DNA of 64,000 bases. Origin: Streptomyces tanashiensis. Its GTDB lineage: Bacteria; Actinomycetota; Actinomycetes; Streptomycetales; Streptomycetaceae. Location: contig NZ_BMRZ01000007.1 of the NCBI RefSeq assembly GCF_014648895.1, positions 248,001 to 312,000 of the forward strand. Reading direction: 5' to 3'. A model generated the notes under the pieces. That model was not told the origin of the DNA, searched no databases, and saw nothing but the letters and a program-made list of their open reading frames with translations. Below, in pieces: positions 18,190 to 26,945 of this stretch. Position 1 is the stretch's first letter. Every line of letters begins with the position of its first letter. The position numbers were made by a program, and so were the translations under genes.

Positions 18190-18390
18190 GGCGCCGCATG
18201 CTACTGGTTTCGCCCGCCGCGCAGTTGGCTGAGGTGCGGTCACGCGCCTTCTGCCCCCCTATGTCCGCTCTCGATCGCGGCTTCCGTTCCGCTTCCCCTC
18301 CGCGCCCGCTCCGCCGGCCTTCCCCCACCACCCCCTCCGGGCCCGCGCCCGCTCCGGCGCACCGCCTCCCACCTGGGCGGACGGCCCTGC

Positions 18391-19386
18391 CTAGGCGGCC
18401 TTGGTGTCGAACACCCGGAGCAGCGAGGGGTCTTCCGGCAGGCGCAGGGTGCCGTCGGCGAGCGCGGAGGCGAGGGTGACCGCCCCGGCGAGCGGGTCTC
18501 CGGCCGGTTCCACGGTCCGGGCCCGCGGCAGCAGCTCTCCGAGGGCGGTCCGCAGGGGGGCGAGCAGGGGCTCGCCCATCTTGAAGAGCCCCCCGGTGAG
18601 GGCCACCAGGGCTCCCGGCTCCACCGGGCACGCGGCCTCGGCGGCCTCGGCGATGTGCGCGCCGGCCCGCGCGAGGATGCCGGCCGCCACGGGATCCACC
18701 GCGGCGCACCGCCCCACCTCGGGGGCGAAGGAGGCCAGCACCGCGGGCCGGTCCGTACGCGGGTAGAGCACGCCCGGCAGTCCCGCCGCCGGTCCGAAGA
18801 GCTTCTCGGCCAGGCCCAGGAGCGCCGCCGAGCCTCCGCGCCGCCCGTCGTGCGCGCGCATCGCCGCCTCCAGGCCCGCCCGGCCGATCCAGGCGCCGCT
18901 GCCGCAGTCGCCGAGGAGGTGCCCCCAGCCGTCGGCCCGCCGCCAGGACGTCAGATCCGTGCCGAGCGCGATCAGACCCGTACCGCCCGCCACGACGGCT
19001 CCCGGCCGCTGACCGAGCGCCCCGGCGTACGCGGTGACCGCGTCGGCCGCGAGGGCGAGCCGGCGCACGCCCCACGCCTCCGCGAGGGCGCCCGGCAGTT
19101 CGGCCCGCAGCTCGTCCCCGAGGGTCGCCATCCCCGCGGCGCCCACGGCCGCGGCGGCCACCGGCCGCGCGCCGGCCCGCTCCCGCAGGGCGGCGACGGC
19201 GGGCAGGACCTGCTCCAGGAAGTGACCGGCGGAGATCCCGCCGGGTCCCGTCCGCACCGGTTCCCGGGAGGAGACGGTCTCCAGCACGGTGCCGCTCGCC
19301 GCCTCGGCCAGGGCGACGCGGAGCCCCGATCCACCGGAGTCGACGCCGACGACGAGGTCTTCGGAGGAATCATTCACGGAAGCCAC
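18391..19386 (-). CDS. BadF/BadG-type ATPase, probable N-acetylglucosamine kinase
   Basis: A 331-residue ASKHA-fold kinase. Phosphate 1 (VVGVDSGGSGLRVAL, about 11-25), AAVGAAGM, the adenosine region AVVAGGTGLIALG (about 130-142) and LLGDCGSGAWIGR match the NAGK/glucosamine-kinase group, which phosphorylates amino sugars from cell-wall or chitin turnover. It starts at GTG 19386 with GAGGA upstream; GTG 19377 is an alternative. It stands alone, divergent from ung. The amino-sugar specificity is family knowledge, not read from the sequence. Confidence 0.85.
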   Translation of the reverse strand: MASVNDSSEDLVVGVDSGGSGLRVALAEAASGTVLETVSSREPVRTGPGGISAGHFLEQVLPAVAALRERAGARPVAAAAVGAAGMATLGDELRAELPGALAEAWGVRRLALAADAVTAYAGALGQRPGAVVAGGTGLIALGTDLTSWRRADGWGHLLGDCGSGAWIGRAGLEAAMRAHDGRRGGSAALLGLAEKLFGPAAGLPGVLYPRTDRPAVLASFAPEVGRCAAVDPVAAGILARAGAHIAEAAEAACPVEPGALVALTGGLFKMGEPLLAPLRTALGELLPRARTVEPAGDPLAGAVTLASALADGTLRLPEDPSLLRVFDTKAA

Positions 19387-19496
19387 GGTGCACCGTCCTC
19401 ACGACAGGTCGAGCGGGGGAGTGCGCGGAGTCTAGGGGGTGGCCCGGGGTCCGGGTCGGACCGGGCTGTCGGTGTAGGCCGGTAGAGTGACGGACC

Positions 19497-20174
19497 GTGA
19501 CAGCGCGACCCTTGAACGAACTGGTGGAGCCCGGCTGGGCGGAGGCCCTGAGCCCCGTCGCGGGGCGTGTCGCCGCGATGGGCGACTTCCTGCGGGCGGA
19601 GATCGCCGCGGGCCGGACGTACCTCCCGTCCGGGCCGAACGTGCTGCGGGCCTTCCAGCAGCCCTTCGACGAGGTGCGGGTCCTGATCGTGGGTCAGGAT
19701 CCGTATCACACGCCGGGGATGCCGATGGGGCTCAGCTTCTCGGTCGCGCCCGAGGTCCGCTCGCTGCCCCCCAGCCTGGAGAACATCTTCCGGGAGCTGC
19801 ACACCGACCTCGGTCTGCCCCGGCCGTCGAACGGCGACCTGACGCCGTGGACCCGCCAGGGAGTCCTGCTGCTCAACAGGGCGCTGACCACGGCCCCGCG
19901 CAAGGCGGGCGCCCACCGGGGCAAGGGCTGGGAAGAGGTCACCGAGCAGGCCATCCGCGCGCTGGCCGCCCGGGGCAAGCCCCTGGTGTCGATCCTCTGG
20001 GGAAGCGACGCCCGCAGGGCCCGTCCGCTCCTGGGGAACCTGCCGGCGGTCGAGTCCGCGCACCCGTCCCCGATGTCGGCGGACCGGGGCTTCTTCGGCT
20101 CCCGCCCGTTCAGCCGGGCGAACGAGATGCTCCTCGGCATGGGCGCCCAGCCGGTGGACTGGCGCCTGCCCTGA
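19497..20174 (+). CDS. ung: Uracil-DNA glycosylase
   Basis: Family-1 uracil-DNA glycosylase of 225 residues, which removes uracil from DNA to begin base-excision repair. The catalytic water-activating loop GQDPYH (D68) and the C-terminal HPSPMSADRGFFGSRPF leucine/histidine loop are intact, as is the uracil-binding LLLNRALTT strand. GTG 19497 is preceded by TAGAGT with 8 nt between and no Shine-Dalgarno, so the transcript is probably leaderless. Confidence 0.97.
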   Translation: MTARPLNELVEPGWAEALSPVAGRVAAMGDFLRAEIAAGRTYLPSGPNVLRAFQQPFDEVRVLIVGQDPYHTPGMPMGLSFSVAPEVRSLPPSLENIFRELHTDLGLPRPSNGDLTPWTRQGVLLLNRALTTAPRKAGAHRGKGWEEVTEQAIRALAARGKPLVSILWGSDARRARPLLGNLPAVESAHPSPMSADRGFFGSRPFSRANEMLLGMGAQPVDWRLP

Positions 20175-20216
20175 TGCCGGGAGGGGCGCCGGACGGACCG
20201 GCGCCCCGGGAGTGGG

Positions 20217-20765
20217 TCAGACCCGCTTGAAGTAGAAGTTCTGGTTGGAGTTGGGCCGGTAGGTGCAGTCCCACAGCCGCGCCGGGGCGCCGTTGTCGGT
20301 GCGCCAGTCGGCGATCTCCAGGCACTTGCTCGACGCGTAGTTGAAGTCGGGGTAGATCTGGCCGGAGTTGCCGTACCAGGTCTGGTTGGCGCCGTAGTGG
20401 CAGTCCCACTGGTCGGCCAGGGCGCCGTTGTACGTGGCCCAGTCCTTGATCTCCAGGCACTTGTTGCTGTTCAGGTTCTTGTACCAGTAGGGGCCGGTGG
20501 AGGAACCGGGCGCGTAGTACCGCGCCCACCGCTGGTTGGGCTTGCCGGTGCAGTCCCACTGGCGCACCGCGGCGCCGTTCGCCTGGCTCCAGTCGGCGAC
20601 CTCCAGGCACTTGCCGGAGGTGTGGAGGGGCTGGAGCTCGAATATGCCGTCGAGGACGAGGTCCTGGGCCTGCGCGGGAGCGGCCGTGAGTCCGAAGAGC
20701 ATGCCGATGGTGGCCGCGAGCACGAGCAGGCCGCGGCGGGCGTGGGAGAACAGGCTGGGCTTCAT
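20217..20765 (-). CDS. Secreted RICIN-type beta-trefoil lectin-like protein
   Basis: A 182-residue exported protein: Sec signal peptide (RRGLLVLAATIGMLFGLTAA, cleavage near AQA) followed by a single beta-trefoil of three repeats. Each repeat carries KCLEVADW/KCLEIKDW/KCLEIADW and a QxW-type block (VRQWDC, ADQWDC, ARLWDC), the ricin B carbohydrate-binding pattern. There is no catalytic domain, so it should act as a free lectin or adhesin outside the cell. ATG 20765 is used; the upstream in-frame TTG 20777 lacks a ribosome site. Confidence 0.88.
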   Translation of the reverse strand: MKPSLFSHARRGLLVLAATIGMLFGLTAAPAQAQDLVLDGIFELQPLHTSGKCLEVADWSQANGAAVRQWDCTGKPNQRWARYYAPGSSTGPYWYKNLNSNKCLEIKDWATYNGALADQWDCHYGANQTWYGNSGQIYPDFNYASSKCLEIADWRTDNGAPARLWDCTYRPNSNQNFYFKRV

Positions 20766-20892
20766 GGTCCTCTGCAATCAGGGAGGCCCCGGCCGACGGC
20801 CGGGAGAGCGGCCTCATGATCGCATAGCTGTGCGAACGAACTCCCCTCTACTTACCGGTACTTGACCATCCCCGGCGGAATCCGGAATTCCG

Positions 20893-21975
20893 TCAGATCA
20901 CCGCCGCCCGCACGCACAGCACGTCCGGCAGGTGCTCCGCGAGCAGCCGCCAGCTGTCCCCGTCGTCGGCGCTCGCGTACAGCTCGCCGTTCCGGTTGCC
21001 GAAGTAGACGCCCGCCGGATCCGCGTCGTCCGTGCAGAGCGCGTCCCGCAGCACGGTGCCGTAGTGGTCGCCCTCGGGCAGCCCCCGGGACAGCGGCTCC
21101 CAGGTCTCGCCCGCGTCCGTCGTGCGGTAGACGCGGCAGCGGTGGTCCGCCGGGACCCGGTCGGAGTCGGCGGTGATCGGGAAGACGTAGGCGGTGTCGG
21201 GGCGGTGCGGGTGCGCGGCGATCGCGAACCCGAAGTCGGAGGGGAGCCCCGAGCCGATGTCGGACCAGCTCGCGCCCGCGTCGTCGCTGCGGAAGACCCC
21301 CCAGTGGTTCTGGAGGTAGAGCCGGTCCCTGTCGCCCGCGTCCTGGGCGATCTTGTGGACGCACTGCCCGAACTCGGGGTCCGGGTCGGGCAGGAAGACG
21401 GCGGACACCCCCTGGTTGGAGGGCGCCCACGCCGCCCCGCCGTCCCGCGAGCGGAAGACCCCCGCGGTCGACACCGCGACCGTCAGCGCCTCCGGGTCGC
21501 GCGGGTCGGTGACGACGGTGTGCACGGCCTCGCCGCCTCCGCCGGGCACCCACCGCGAGCGCGTCGGATGCTCCCAGAGGGGGCGGACCAGCTCGAAGGA
21601 CTCGCCGCCGTCCGCCGACCGGAAGAGCGCGGCCGGCTCGGTCCCCGCGTACACGACGTCGGGGGAGTGCTGCGGCGCCGGGTGGAGCTGCCAGACGCGC
21701 TCCAGGGAGGCCCCGGTGTCCTCGGGGAACTTCACCGCCGGCCGGGCCGGTTCGGTCCAGCTCCTGCCGAGGTCGTCGGAGTGGAAGACGGAGGGGCCCC
21801 AGTGGCTGCTGTCCCCGCCCACGAGCAGCCGCGGGGTCGGCCGCCGGGTGTCGATGGCGACGGAGTAGACCGCCTGGGCGGGGAAGGAGGGATCGTCGAA
21901 CTCCCACCGCCCGTCGTGTCGCCGGCCGATGAAGAGGCCCTTGCGGGTGCCTACGGTGAGGAGTACGTCGGGCAT
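20893..21975 (-). CDS. BNR/sortilin-type beta-propeller protein (exo-alpha-sialidase-like)
   Basis: A 360-residue propeller without signal peptide. Asp-box repeats (S/T-x-D-x-G-x-x-W/F) recur: HSDDLGRSW, RSADGGESF, RSRDGGAAW, RSDDAGASW, RTTDAGETW and ASADDGDSW, about one per blade. That is the sialidase/photosystem-assembly/VPS10 fold. The catalytic Arg triad of true sialidases is not recognisable, so the enzyme name is only a fold label. ATG 21975 has GGAGG 8 nt before it. It faces the same way as the downstream lectin gene but is separated by 127 bp. Confidence 0.82.
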   Translation of the reverse strand: MPDVLLTVGTRKGLFIGRRHDGRWEFDDPSFPAQAVYSVAIDTRRPTPRLLVGGDSSHWGPSVFHSDDLGRSWTEPARPAVKFPEDTGASLERVWQLHPAPQHSPDVVYAGTEPAALFRSADGGESFELVRPLWEHPTRSRWVPGGGGEAVHTVVTDPRDPEALTVAVSTAGVFRSRDGGAAWAPSNQGVSAVFLPDPDPEFGQCVHKIAQDAGDRDRLYLQNHWGVFRSDDAGASWSDIGSGLPSDFGFAIAAHPHRPDTAYVFPITADSDRVPADHRCRVYRTTDAGETWEPLSRGLPEGDHYGTVLRDALCTDDADPAGVYFGNRNGELYASADDGDSWRLLAEHLPDVLCVRAAVI

Positions 21976-22072
21976 GGCTGCCACCTCCAGGACGCCGTTG
22001 TCGCGGATACGGGCCAGTCTGCACCCGGCCACTGACAACGGCTCCCGGAGACACTCCGGCCCCGGCACCCGC

Positions 22073-22147
22073 CCTGCCGTGGCAGCCCCGGCACCCGGGG
22101 GCGCCGATCGGAGACGGCGCCTGCCCCGCCGTGGCAGCCCCGGCACC
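22073..22147. repeat. 52-bp direct repeat, two copies, in intergenic region
   Basis: GTGGCAGCCCCGGCACC at 22079-22095 recurs at 22131-22147, and flanking GGAGACGGCGCC/GGAGACGGCGCCC blocks repeat with the same 52-bp period. The 243-bp gap between the OYE gene end and the propeller start holds nothing else that I can name. Confidence 0.65.
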
Positions 22148-22218
22148 GGAGGCCCCACCCGGAGACGGCGCCCGCCCCGCGACCCGCGCCGGCCTCTCGG
22201 CCCGCCCCGCCGGCGCGG

Positions 22219-23298
22219 TCAGATCGCCCAGGCGTACTGCGGCGGGGCCGGGGTCTCCGCGCCCAGTTCGCGGGCGGCGCGGCGCGGCCAGGAGGCGTCG
22301 CGCAGCAGCTCGCGGCCGAGGAGGACCGCGTCGGCCTCGCCGTCGGCGAGGATCTTCTCGGCCTGCCCGCTCTCGGTGATCAGGCCGACGGCGGCGACGG
22401 GCAGCCCGGTCTCCGCCCTGACGCGGGCGGCGAAGGGCACCTGGTAGCCGGGGCCCACCGGGATCTCGGCCGGTCCGCCGTTGCCGCCGCTGGAGACGTC
22501 GAGGAGGTCGACGCCGTGCTCGCGCAGGAGGGCGGCGAACCGGACGGTCTCGTCGGCCGTCCAGCCCCGCTCCTCCAGCCAGTCGGTCGCGGAGATCCGG
22601 AAGAGGAGGGGCAGTTCCTCGGGCCAGACGGCGCGCACGGCGTCGACGACCTCCAGGGCGAGGCGGGTCCGGTTCTCGAACGAGCCGCCGTACGCGTCCG
22701 TGCGGTGGTTGCTGTGCGGGGAGAGGAACTCGCCGATGAGGTAGCCGTGCGCGCCGTGCACCTCCAGGACCTCGAAGCCGGCTTCCAGGGCGCGTCGGGC
22801 CGCGTCCGCGAACCGGCCGGTGATCTCCCGGATCCGTTCCGCGGTCAGCTCGGTCGGCACCGGGTGGCCCTCCGCGAACGCGACGGGGCTCGGGCCGACG
22901 GGCTGCCAGCCCTCGGACGCGTCGACCGGGCCGCGGCCCTCCCAGGGGCGGTTGGTGGAGGCCTTGCGTCCGGCGTGGCCGATCTGGATGCCGGGCACGG
23001 TGCCGTGCTCCTTGAGGAATCCGGAGATCCGGCGCAGTCCCTCGATCTGCGCGTCGTTCCAGAGGCCGAGGTCCGCCGGGCTGATCCGGCCCTCGGGGGC
23101 GACGGCGGTCGCCTCGACGAGGATCAGCCCGGCGCCGCCGGTGGCGCGGGCCGCGTAGTGGGCGAAGTGCCAGTCCCCGGCGACCCCCGCGTTCGGTCCG
23201 CTCGCCTCCGCCGAGTACTGGCACATGGGCGCCATCCAGACGCGGTTGGGCACGGTCAGGGAACGCAGGGTGAACGGCTCGAAGAGGGCGACGCTCAT
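22219..23298 (-). CDS. Old-yellow-enzyme family NADH:flavin oxidoreductase (YqjM/xenobiotic reductase class)
   Basis: An FMN ene-reductase of 359 residues with a TIM barrel. Diagnostic segments are MAPMCQYSA (the YqjM-type active-site Cys), QIGHAGRKAS (flavin contacts), EVHGAHGYLIGEFLSPHSN (the His/His pair that binds the carbonyl) and AVGLITESGQAEKIL/VLLGRELLRD (FMN phosphate). It reduces electrophilic alkenes, quinones or nitro compounds with NAD(P)H. ATG 23298 has GGAG at 7 nt. A divergent ArsR-type gene begins 123 bp away with two palindromes between them, so it is probably repressed by that protein and induced by electrophiles. Confidence 0.93.
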   Translation of the reverse strand: MSVALFEPFTLRSLTVPNRVWMAPMCQYSAEASGPNAGVAGDWHFAHYAARATGGAGLILVEATAVAPEGRISPADLGLWNDAQIEGLRRISGFLKEHGTVPGIQIGHAGRKASTNRPWEGRGPVDASEGWQPVGPSPVAFAEGHPVPTELTAERIREITGRFADAARRALEAGFEVLEVHGAHGYLIGEFLSPHSNHRTDAYGGSFENRTRLALEVVDAVRAVWPEELPLLFRISATDWLEERGWTADETVRFAALLREHGVDLLDVSSGGNGGPAEIPVGPGYQVPFAARVRAETGLPVAAVGLITESGQAEKILADGEADAVLLGRELLRDASWPRRAARELGAETPAPPQYAWAI

Positions 23299-23334
23299 GA
23301 CGGACTCCGTTTCGGGGTGCCTCGAAGGTCCTCG

Positions 23335-23350
23335 TACGATAACCATCGTA
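23335..23350. promoter_or_regulatory. Operator 1 between OYE and ArsR genes
   Basis: TACGAT-AACC-ATCGTA, a perfect inverted repeat. On the minus strand it covers the region of the -10 that follows TTGACA (23360-23365 on the minus strand) of the OYE promoter. TCGTACGA at 23332-23339 overlaps it. Confidence 0.7.
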
Positions 23351-23368
23351 GTACGGCGCCTGTCAAAC

Positions 23369-23384
23369 TACGAGAGCCCTCGTA
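23369..23384. promoter_or_regulatory. Operator 2 between OYE and ArsR genes
   Basis: TACGAG-AGCC-CTCGTA, a perfect inverted repeat with the same layout as operator 1 and 34 bp from it. It runs into the TACAAT -10 (23383-23388) of the ArsR-type gene. Confidence 0.7.
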
Positions 23385-23421
23385 CAATGGACCGCATCCC
23401 GGATGAAGTGGAGCCGCCGCC

Positions 23422-23775
23422 ATGACGACCACCACCAACGCGCGCGTCCTCGAGCACCCCACGCGTGACCAGATCCGCCTCGAAGAGGTGCTGCACGCCC
23501 TCGCGGACAGCGTGCGCCTTCGGATCGTGCGGGACATGGCGCGCGAGAGCACCGAACTCAGCTGCTCGTACTTCGACCTCCCGGTGACCAAGTCCACGAC
23601 CACGCACCACTTCCGGGTGCTCCGTGAGAGCGGTGTCATCCAGCAGATGTACCGGGGCACGGCCAAGCTCAACTGCCTGCGCAGGAGCGACCTCGACGCC
23701 CTCTTCCCCGGTCTCCTCGACTCCGTCCTGGCCGCCGCCGACGCCCAGGACGGGCGCGTGGGAGAGACGGGCTGA
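23422..23775 (+). CDS. ArsR-type winged-helix repressor
   Basis: A 117-residue winged HTH protein: ALADSVRLRIVRDMARE (helices 1-2) and CSYFDLPVTKSTTTHHFRVL recognition region, followed by the wing GVIQQMYRGTAKLN. Cys and His lie in the recognition helix region (SCSYF, THHF), but the classical CxC metal site is absent, so it may sense redox or electrophilic stress rather than arsenite. ATG 23422. Divergence from the ene-reductase gene and paired palindromes make that gene the obvious target. TACAAT at 23383 is its -10. Confidence 0.9.
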   Translation: MTTTTNARVLEHPTRDQIRLEEVLHALADSVRLRIVRDMARESTELSCSYFDLPVTKSTTTHHFRVLRESGVIQQMYRGTAKLNCLRRSDLDALFPGLLDSVLAAADAQDGRVGETG

Positions 23776-23815
23776 CGGCCGGCGCCCCTCCCCGTTCCCC
23801 CTGGAGGGAGCGCGG

Positions 23816-24466
23816 CTAGAGGGAGCGCATCCGGTTGATCTCCGAGGTCTGCTGGGCGATCACGTCGTTCGCCATCTCCTCCACGAGGACGTTGTTCCCC
23901 TCGCTCAGTACCTCGGCGGCCATCGTCACGGCCCCTTCGTGGTGCGTGATCATGAGCTTCAGGAAGAGCTCGTCGAAGGCCTTGCCCTTCGCGCTCCGCA
24001 ACTCCTTCAGCTGGGCCTCGGACGCCATGCCCGGCATCGAGTGATGGTCGTGGGTGCCCTGTTCGCGCGGACCACCGTTGTTTTTCAGCCAACCTTCCAT
24101 CGCGTCGATCTCCGGCCGCTGCGACGCCGAGATCCGCTCGGCGACCTTCTTCACCGCGGGCGAGGACGCCCGGTCCGGTGCCAGGGCGGTCATCGTCAGG
24201 GCCTGCCGGTGGTGCGCGATCATCATCTGCGCGTACCGGAAGTCCGCGCCGTTCGGGCTCTCGTCCGGGAGCAGCCGCGCGGCCTCCTCCGGGGATATCC
24301 GCCGGGCCGGTTCGCCGGGCTTCCCCGGTGCCACCACCGCGGGACCGGTCGAGGCCCCGGCCTGCGGCGCGCCCTTGTCGGGCCCCGACTCGCAGGCACT
24401 CAGGGCGAGTACGGCGACGGCGGACAGGGCCACGGCGACGACGGCACGCTGACGGCGGATCAACAA
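23816..24466 (-). CDS. DUF305 lipoprotein
   Basis: A 216-residue lipoprotein. A signal peptide ends in the lipobox LSAC at about residue 25, then a disordered linker leads to two DUF305 halves. Each half has the helical MMIAHHRQAL / LMITHHEGAV motif with paired histidines, and a HDHHSMPGM stretch lies between them. This is a ferritin-like four-helix fold with a likely metal-binding role, seen near copper genes in other bacteria. It starts at TTG 24466 or TTG 24463, with GGAGGT directly upstream. Confidence 0.9.
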   Translation of the reverse strand: MLIRRQRAVVAVALSAVAVLALSACESGPDKGAPQAGASTGPAVVAPGKPGEPARRISPEEAARLLPDESPNGADFRYAQMMIAHHRQALTMTALAPDRASSPAVKKVAERISASQRPEIDAMEGWLKNNGGPREQGTHDHHSMPGMASEAQLKELRSAKGKAFDELFLKLMITHHEGAVTMAAEVLSEGNNVLVEEMANDVIAQQTSEINRMRSL

Positions 24467-24607
24467 CGCGACCTCCAGATTTTCTTGCGGGGACAGTGAC
24501 CGTTCCTAGCACCTTTCTCGCAGGGACCGATCAAAAACCTTCATTACGTCTGTGTTGCCATCTGTTGAGATGTGCACGCCACGGAAGATACTGCCGGGGT
24601 CCAACAC

Positions 24608-24625
24608 CCGTTCACAGCTGAACGG
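24608..24625. promoter_or_regulatory. Inverted repeat just before the LVIVD gene
   Basis: CCGTTC-ACAGCT-GAACGG lies 17 nt upstream of GTG 24643, immediately before the GGGAGG ribosome site. It could be an operator or a 5' UTR hairpin gating initiation. A second small hairpin (CATCT-GTTG-AGATG) lies at 24559-24572. Confidence 0.4.
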
Positions 24626-24642
24626 ATACCAGGGAGGACGGA

Positions 24643-26184
24643 GTGACTTCGTTGCGTACCCCGCGTACCACGTCCGACACGCGCGACCCGCGTGCCCGGT
24701 TCAGACGCCTGGGCGTGGCATCCGCTGCCGCCGGGCTGCTGGCCACACTGCTCGCGGCAGGCCCCGCGGCCGCCACCCCCGACCCCGGAGACGCCGGCCC
24801 CGCACAGGGCGCCGTCTCCTCCCAGCAGGCGGCCGAGGCGCGCTCCGCCATCCAGAGCGGTGAGATACCCGGCGTGGACGAGATAGTCCACAGCCAGAAC
24901 ATCGAGCACCTCGCGAACGTCCCCAAGGAGGCTCTCCAGAGCCTCAACACGGACCTCGCCTTCCAGGGCAAGTACGCCTTCGCCGGCAACTACGACGGCT
25001 TCCGGATCTACGACATCAGCAACCCGAAGGCCCCGAAGACCGTCGCGCAGGTCCTCTGCCCGGGTTCCCAGAACGACATCTCCGTCTCCGGGAACCTGCT
25101 CTTCCTCTCCACCGACTCCTCCCGGAGCGACAACTCGTGCGCCAGCACGACGCAGCCCGCCTCGGTGAAGGAATCCTGGGAGGGCATGAAGATCTTCGAC
25201 ATCAGCGACATCGCCAACCCGAAGTACGTCGCCGCCGTCGAGACCGCCTGCGGTTCGCACACCCACACGATCCTGCCCAAGGGCAAGAACGTGTACGTCT
25301 ACGTCTCCTCCTACTCGCCCAACGCGGCCTTCCCGGACTGCCAGCCCCCGCACGACGGCATCTCCGTCATCAAGGTGCCGCGCAAGGCCCCCGAGAAGGC
25401 GGCCGTCGTCAACTTCCCCGTCCTCTTCCCGGGCGAGGGCCCGGACGGCGGCGGCAACCCGGGCGGTCCCACCAACCCGGGCGTCTCCAAGACCACCGGT
25501 TGCCACGACATCACCGTGCTGCCGGAGAAGGACCTCGCGGCCGGCGCCTGCATGGGTGACGGCATCCTCTTCGACATCGAGGACCCCGAGCACCCGCGGG
25601 TGATCGACCGGGTCCAGGACAACGTCAACTTCGCGTTCTGGCACTCCGCGACCTTCAACCAGAAGGCGAACAAGGTCGTCTTCACCGACGAGCTCGGCGG
25701 CGGCGGCGCTGCCACCTGCAACGCCGTGGTCGGCCCGAACCGGGGTGCCGACGGCATCTACGACATCGTCGGCAAGGGCGACAAGCGCAAGCTCGTCTTC
25801 CGCAGCTACTTCAAGATCCCGCGCCACCAGGCCGACACCGAGAACTGCGTCGCCCACAACGGCTCACTGATCCCGGTCAAGGGCAAGGACCTCATGGTCC
25901 AGGCCTGGTACCAGGGCGGCGTCTCCGTCTGGGACTTCACCGACTCGTCCGCCCCGAAGGAGATCGCCTACTTCGAGCGCGGCCCGCTGTCCGCCACCAC
26001 CATCACGACGGGCGGCTCGTGGTCCGCGTACTACTACAACGGCCACATCTACTCGAACGACATCGCGAAGGGCTTCGACGTCCTGAAGCTCTCCGACCGT
26101 CGTACGGACCCGGCGAAGCGGATCCGGATGGACCAGCTCAACGTCCAGACCCAGCCGGACTACTTCGACGACTTCAAGCACTGA
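24643..26184 (+). CDS. Secreted LVIVD-repeat beta-propeller protein
   Basis: A 513-residue exported protein: twin-Arg-like N-region, hydrophobic core GVASAAAGLLATLLAAGPAA, cleavage after AAA. The mature part carries LVIVD-type blades such as FRIYDISNPKAPKTV, MKIFDISDIANPKYV and ILFDIEDPEHPRVI, each a propeller repeat. Several Cys pairs (VLCPG, NSCAS, ETACG, PDCQ) suggest disulfides. Family function is unknown; surface or extracellular binding is likely. GTG 24643 has GGGAGG at good spacing. It is convergent with the TetR gene, only 8 bp apart, with no clear terminator between them. Confidence 0.87.
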   Translation: MTSLRTPRTTSDTRDPRARFRRLGVASAAAGLLATLLAAGPAAATPDPGDAGPAQGAVSSQQAAEARSAIQSGEIPGVDEIVHSQNIEHLANVPKEALQSLNTDLAFQGKYAFAGNYDGFRIYDISNPKAPKTVAQVLCPGSQNDISVSGNLLFLSTDSSRSDNSCASTTQPASVKESWEGMKIFDISDIANPKYVAAVETACGSHTHTILPKGKNVYVYVSSYSPNAAFPDCQPPHDGISVIKVPRKAPEKAAVVNFPVLFPGEGPDGGGNPGGPTNPGVSKTTGCHDITVLPEKDLAAGACMGDGILFDIEDPEHPRVIDRVQDNVNFAFWHSATFNQKANKVVFTDELGGGGAATCNAVVGPNRGADGIYDIVGKGDKRKLVFRSYFKIPRHQADTENCVAHNGSLIPVKGKDLMVQAWYQGGVSVWDFTDSSAPKEIAYFERGPLSATTITTGGSWSAYYYNGHIYSNDIAKGFDVLKLSDRRTDPAKRIRMDQLNVQTQPDYFDDFKH

Positions 26185-26192
26185 TCACCGTG

Positions 26193-26816
26193 TCATGACC
26201 GAGGCGTGCCGTCGGGCGGACCCCCGTCCGGCGGCATGCCCGCCTCCCAGTCGAGGCCGTACCGCTGGAACAGCTCCCACCGCAGGCGCGCCAGCGGCAT
26301 CGGGGCCCCCGGCAGCAGCACCGCCACCACCGAACCCATCAGCAGCGCGCGCAGCATCGGGTAGTCCGTGTCCACGTCCGCGGAGCCGTACCGCGTGACC
26401 GTGTCCCGCAGCAGGAACGCCAGGCGCTGCTGCTCCTCGCACTGCACGAACCCGTCGGCCTGCAGGATGCCCGCCATGTGGGTCCGCATCAGGGTGGGCC
26501 GCGTCACCGCCAGCCCCAGGATCGCGTCGATCGCCCGCGCCAGCCGCTCGCGGCCGTCGTCCGTGCGCGGCTCCCGTTCCAGCGCCTCCGCCAGGGTGAG
26601 GTGCATCAGCCGGTGCACCGCCGCCTGGAGCAGTACGTGCTTGCCGGGGAAGTAGTACGAGATCAGCCCCCGCGCCGTACCGGCCCGCTCCGCTATGTCA
26701 CCGAGCGTGGTCGCCTCGTAGCCGTGAGCGTCGACAAGGTCCACGGTGGCCTGGAGAATCCGCTCCCGCGAACGCCGCCGAAGCTCTTCATTGACCGATG
26801 GGCTACGCGGGGACAT
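26193..26816 (-). CDS. TetR/AcrR-family regulator
   Basis: A 207-residue repressor. HTH residues about 20-60 (ILQATVDLVDAHGYEATTLG, then TARGLISYYFPGKHVLLQAA) are typical, followed by a helical effector domain. ATG 26816 is chosen because GGAG lies 7 nt upstream; a TTG 33 bp further up is in frame but weak. The upstream region has TATATT on the minus strand (-10) and an adjacent TGGCT-GCG-AGCCA palindrome (26836-26848), a plausible autoregulatory operator. Target genes are not evident, since both neighbours face elsewhere. Confidence 0.9.
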   Translation of the reverse strand: MSPRSPSVNEELRRRSRERILQATVDLVDAHGYEATTLGDIAERAGTARGLISYYFPGKHVLLQAAVHRLMHLTLAEALEREPRTDDGRERLARAIDAILGLAVTRPTLMRTHMAGILQADGFVQCEEQQRLAFLLRDTVTRYGSADVDTDYPMLRALLMGSVVAVLLPGAPMPLARLRWELFQRYGLDWEAGMPPDGGPPDGTPRS

Positions 26817-26835
26817 GCTGGACTCCTGCGTTGAC

Positions 26836-26848
26836 TGGCTGCGAGCCA
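26836..26848. promoter_or_regulatory. Palindrome at the TetR promoter
   Basis: TGGCT-GCG-AGCCA directly adjoins the minus-strand TATATT box of the TetR gene. Three GGCATGCC-like copies (26872-26903) follow further upstream. Confidence 0.4.
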
Positions 26849-26904
26849 ATATACTCGGCGCATTCCGTCGGCATGCCCGTGTGGCATACCGCCGGGGATG
26901 CCGT

Positions 26905-26939
26905 CTGTTCTGGGCGACACGGGGGATCGTCCAGAACAG
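26905..26939 (-). terminator. Hairpin terminator after the M56-PAP2 genes
   Basis: CTGTTCTGG and CCAGAACAG pair over 9 bp, extended by CGA/TCG past one G-T wobble. It sits 6 bp beyond the PAP2 stop codon. Confidence 0.7.
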
Positions 26940-26945
26940 GCGGCT

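Noticed and set aside
24559..24572. CATCT-GTTG-AGATG hairpin as a riboswitch
   Set aside because: It is only a 5-bp stem with no recognisable aptamer core nearby.
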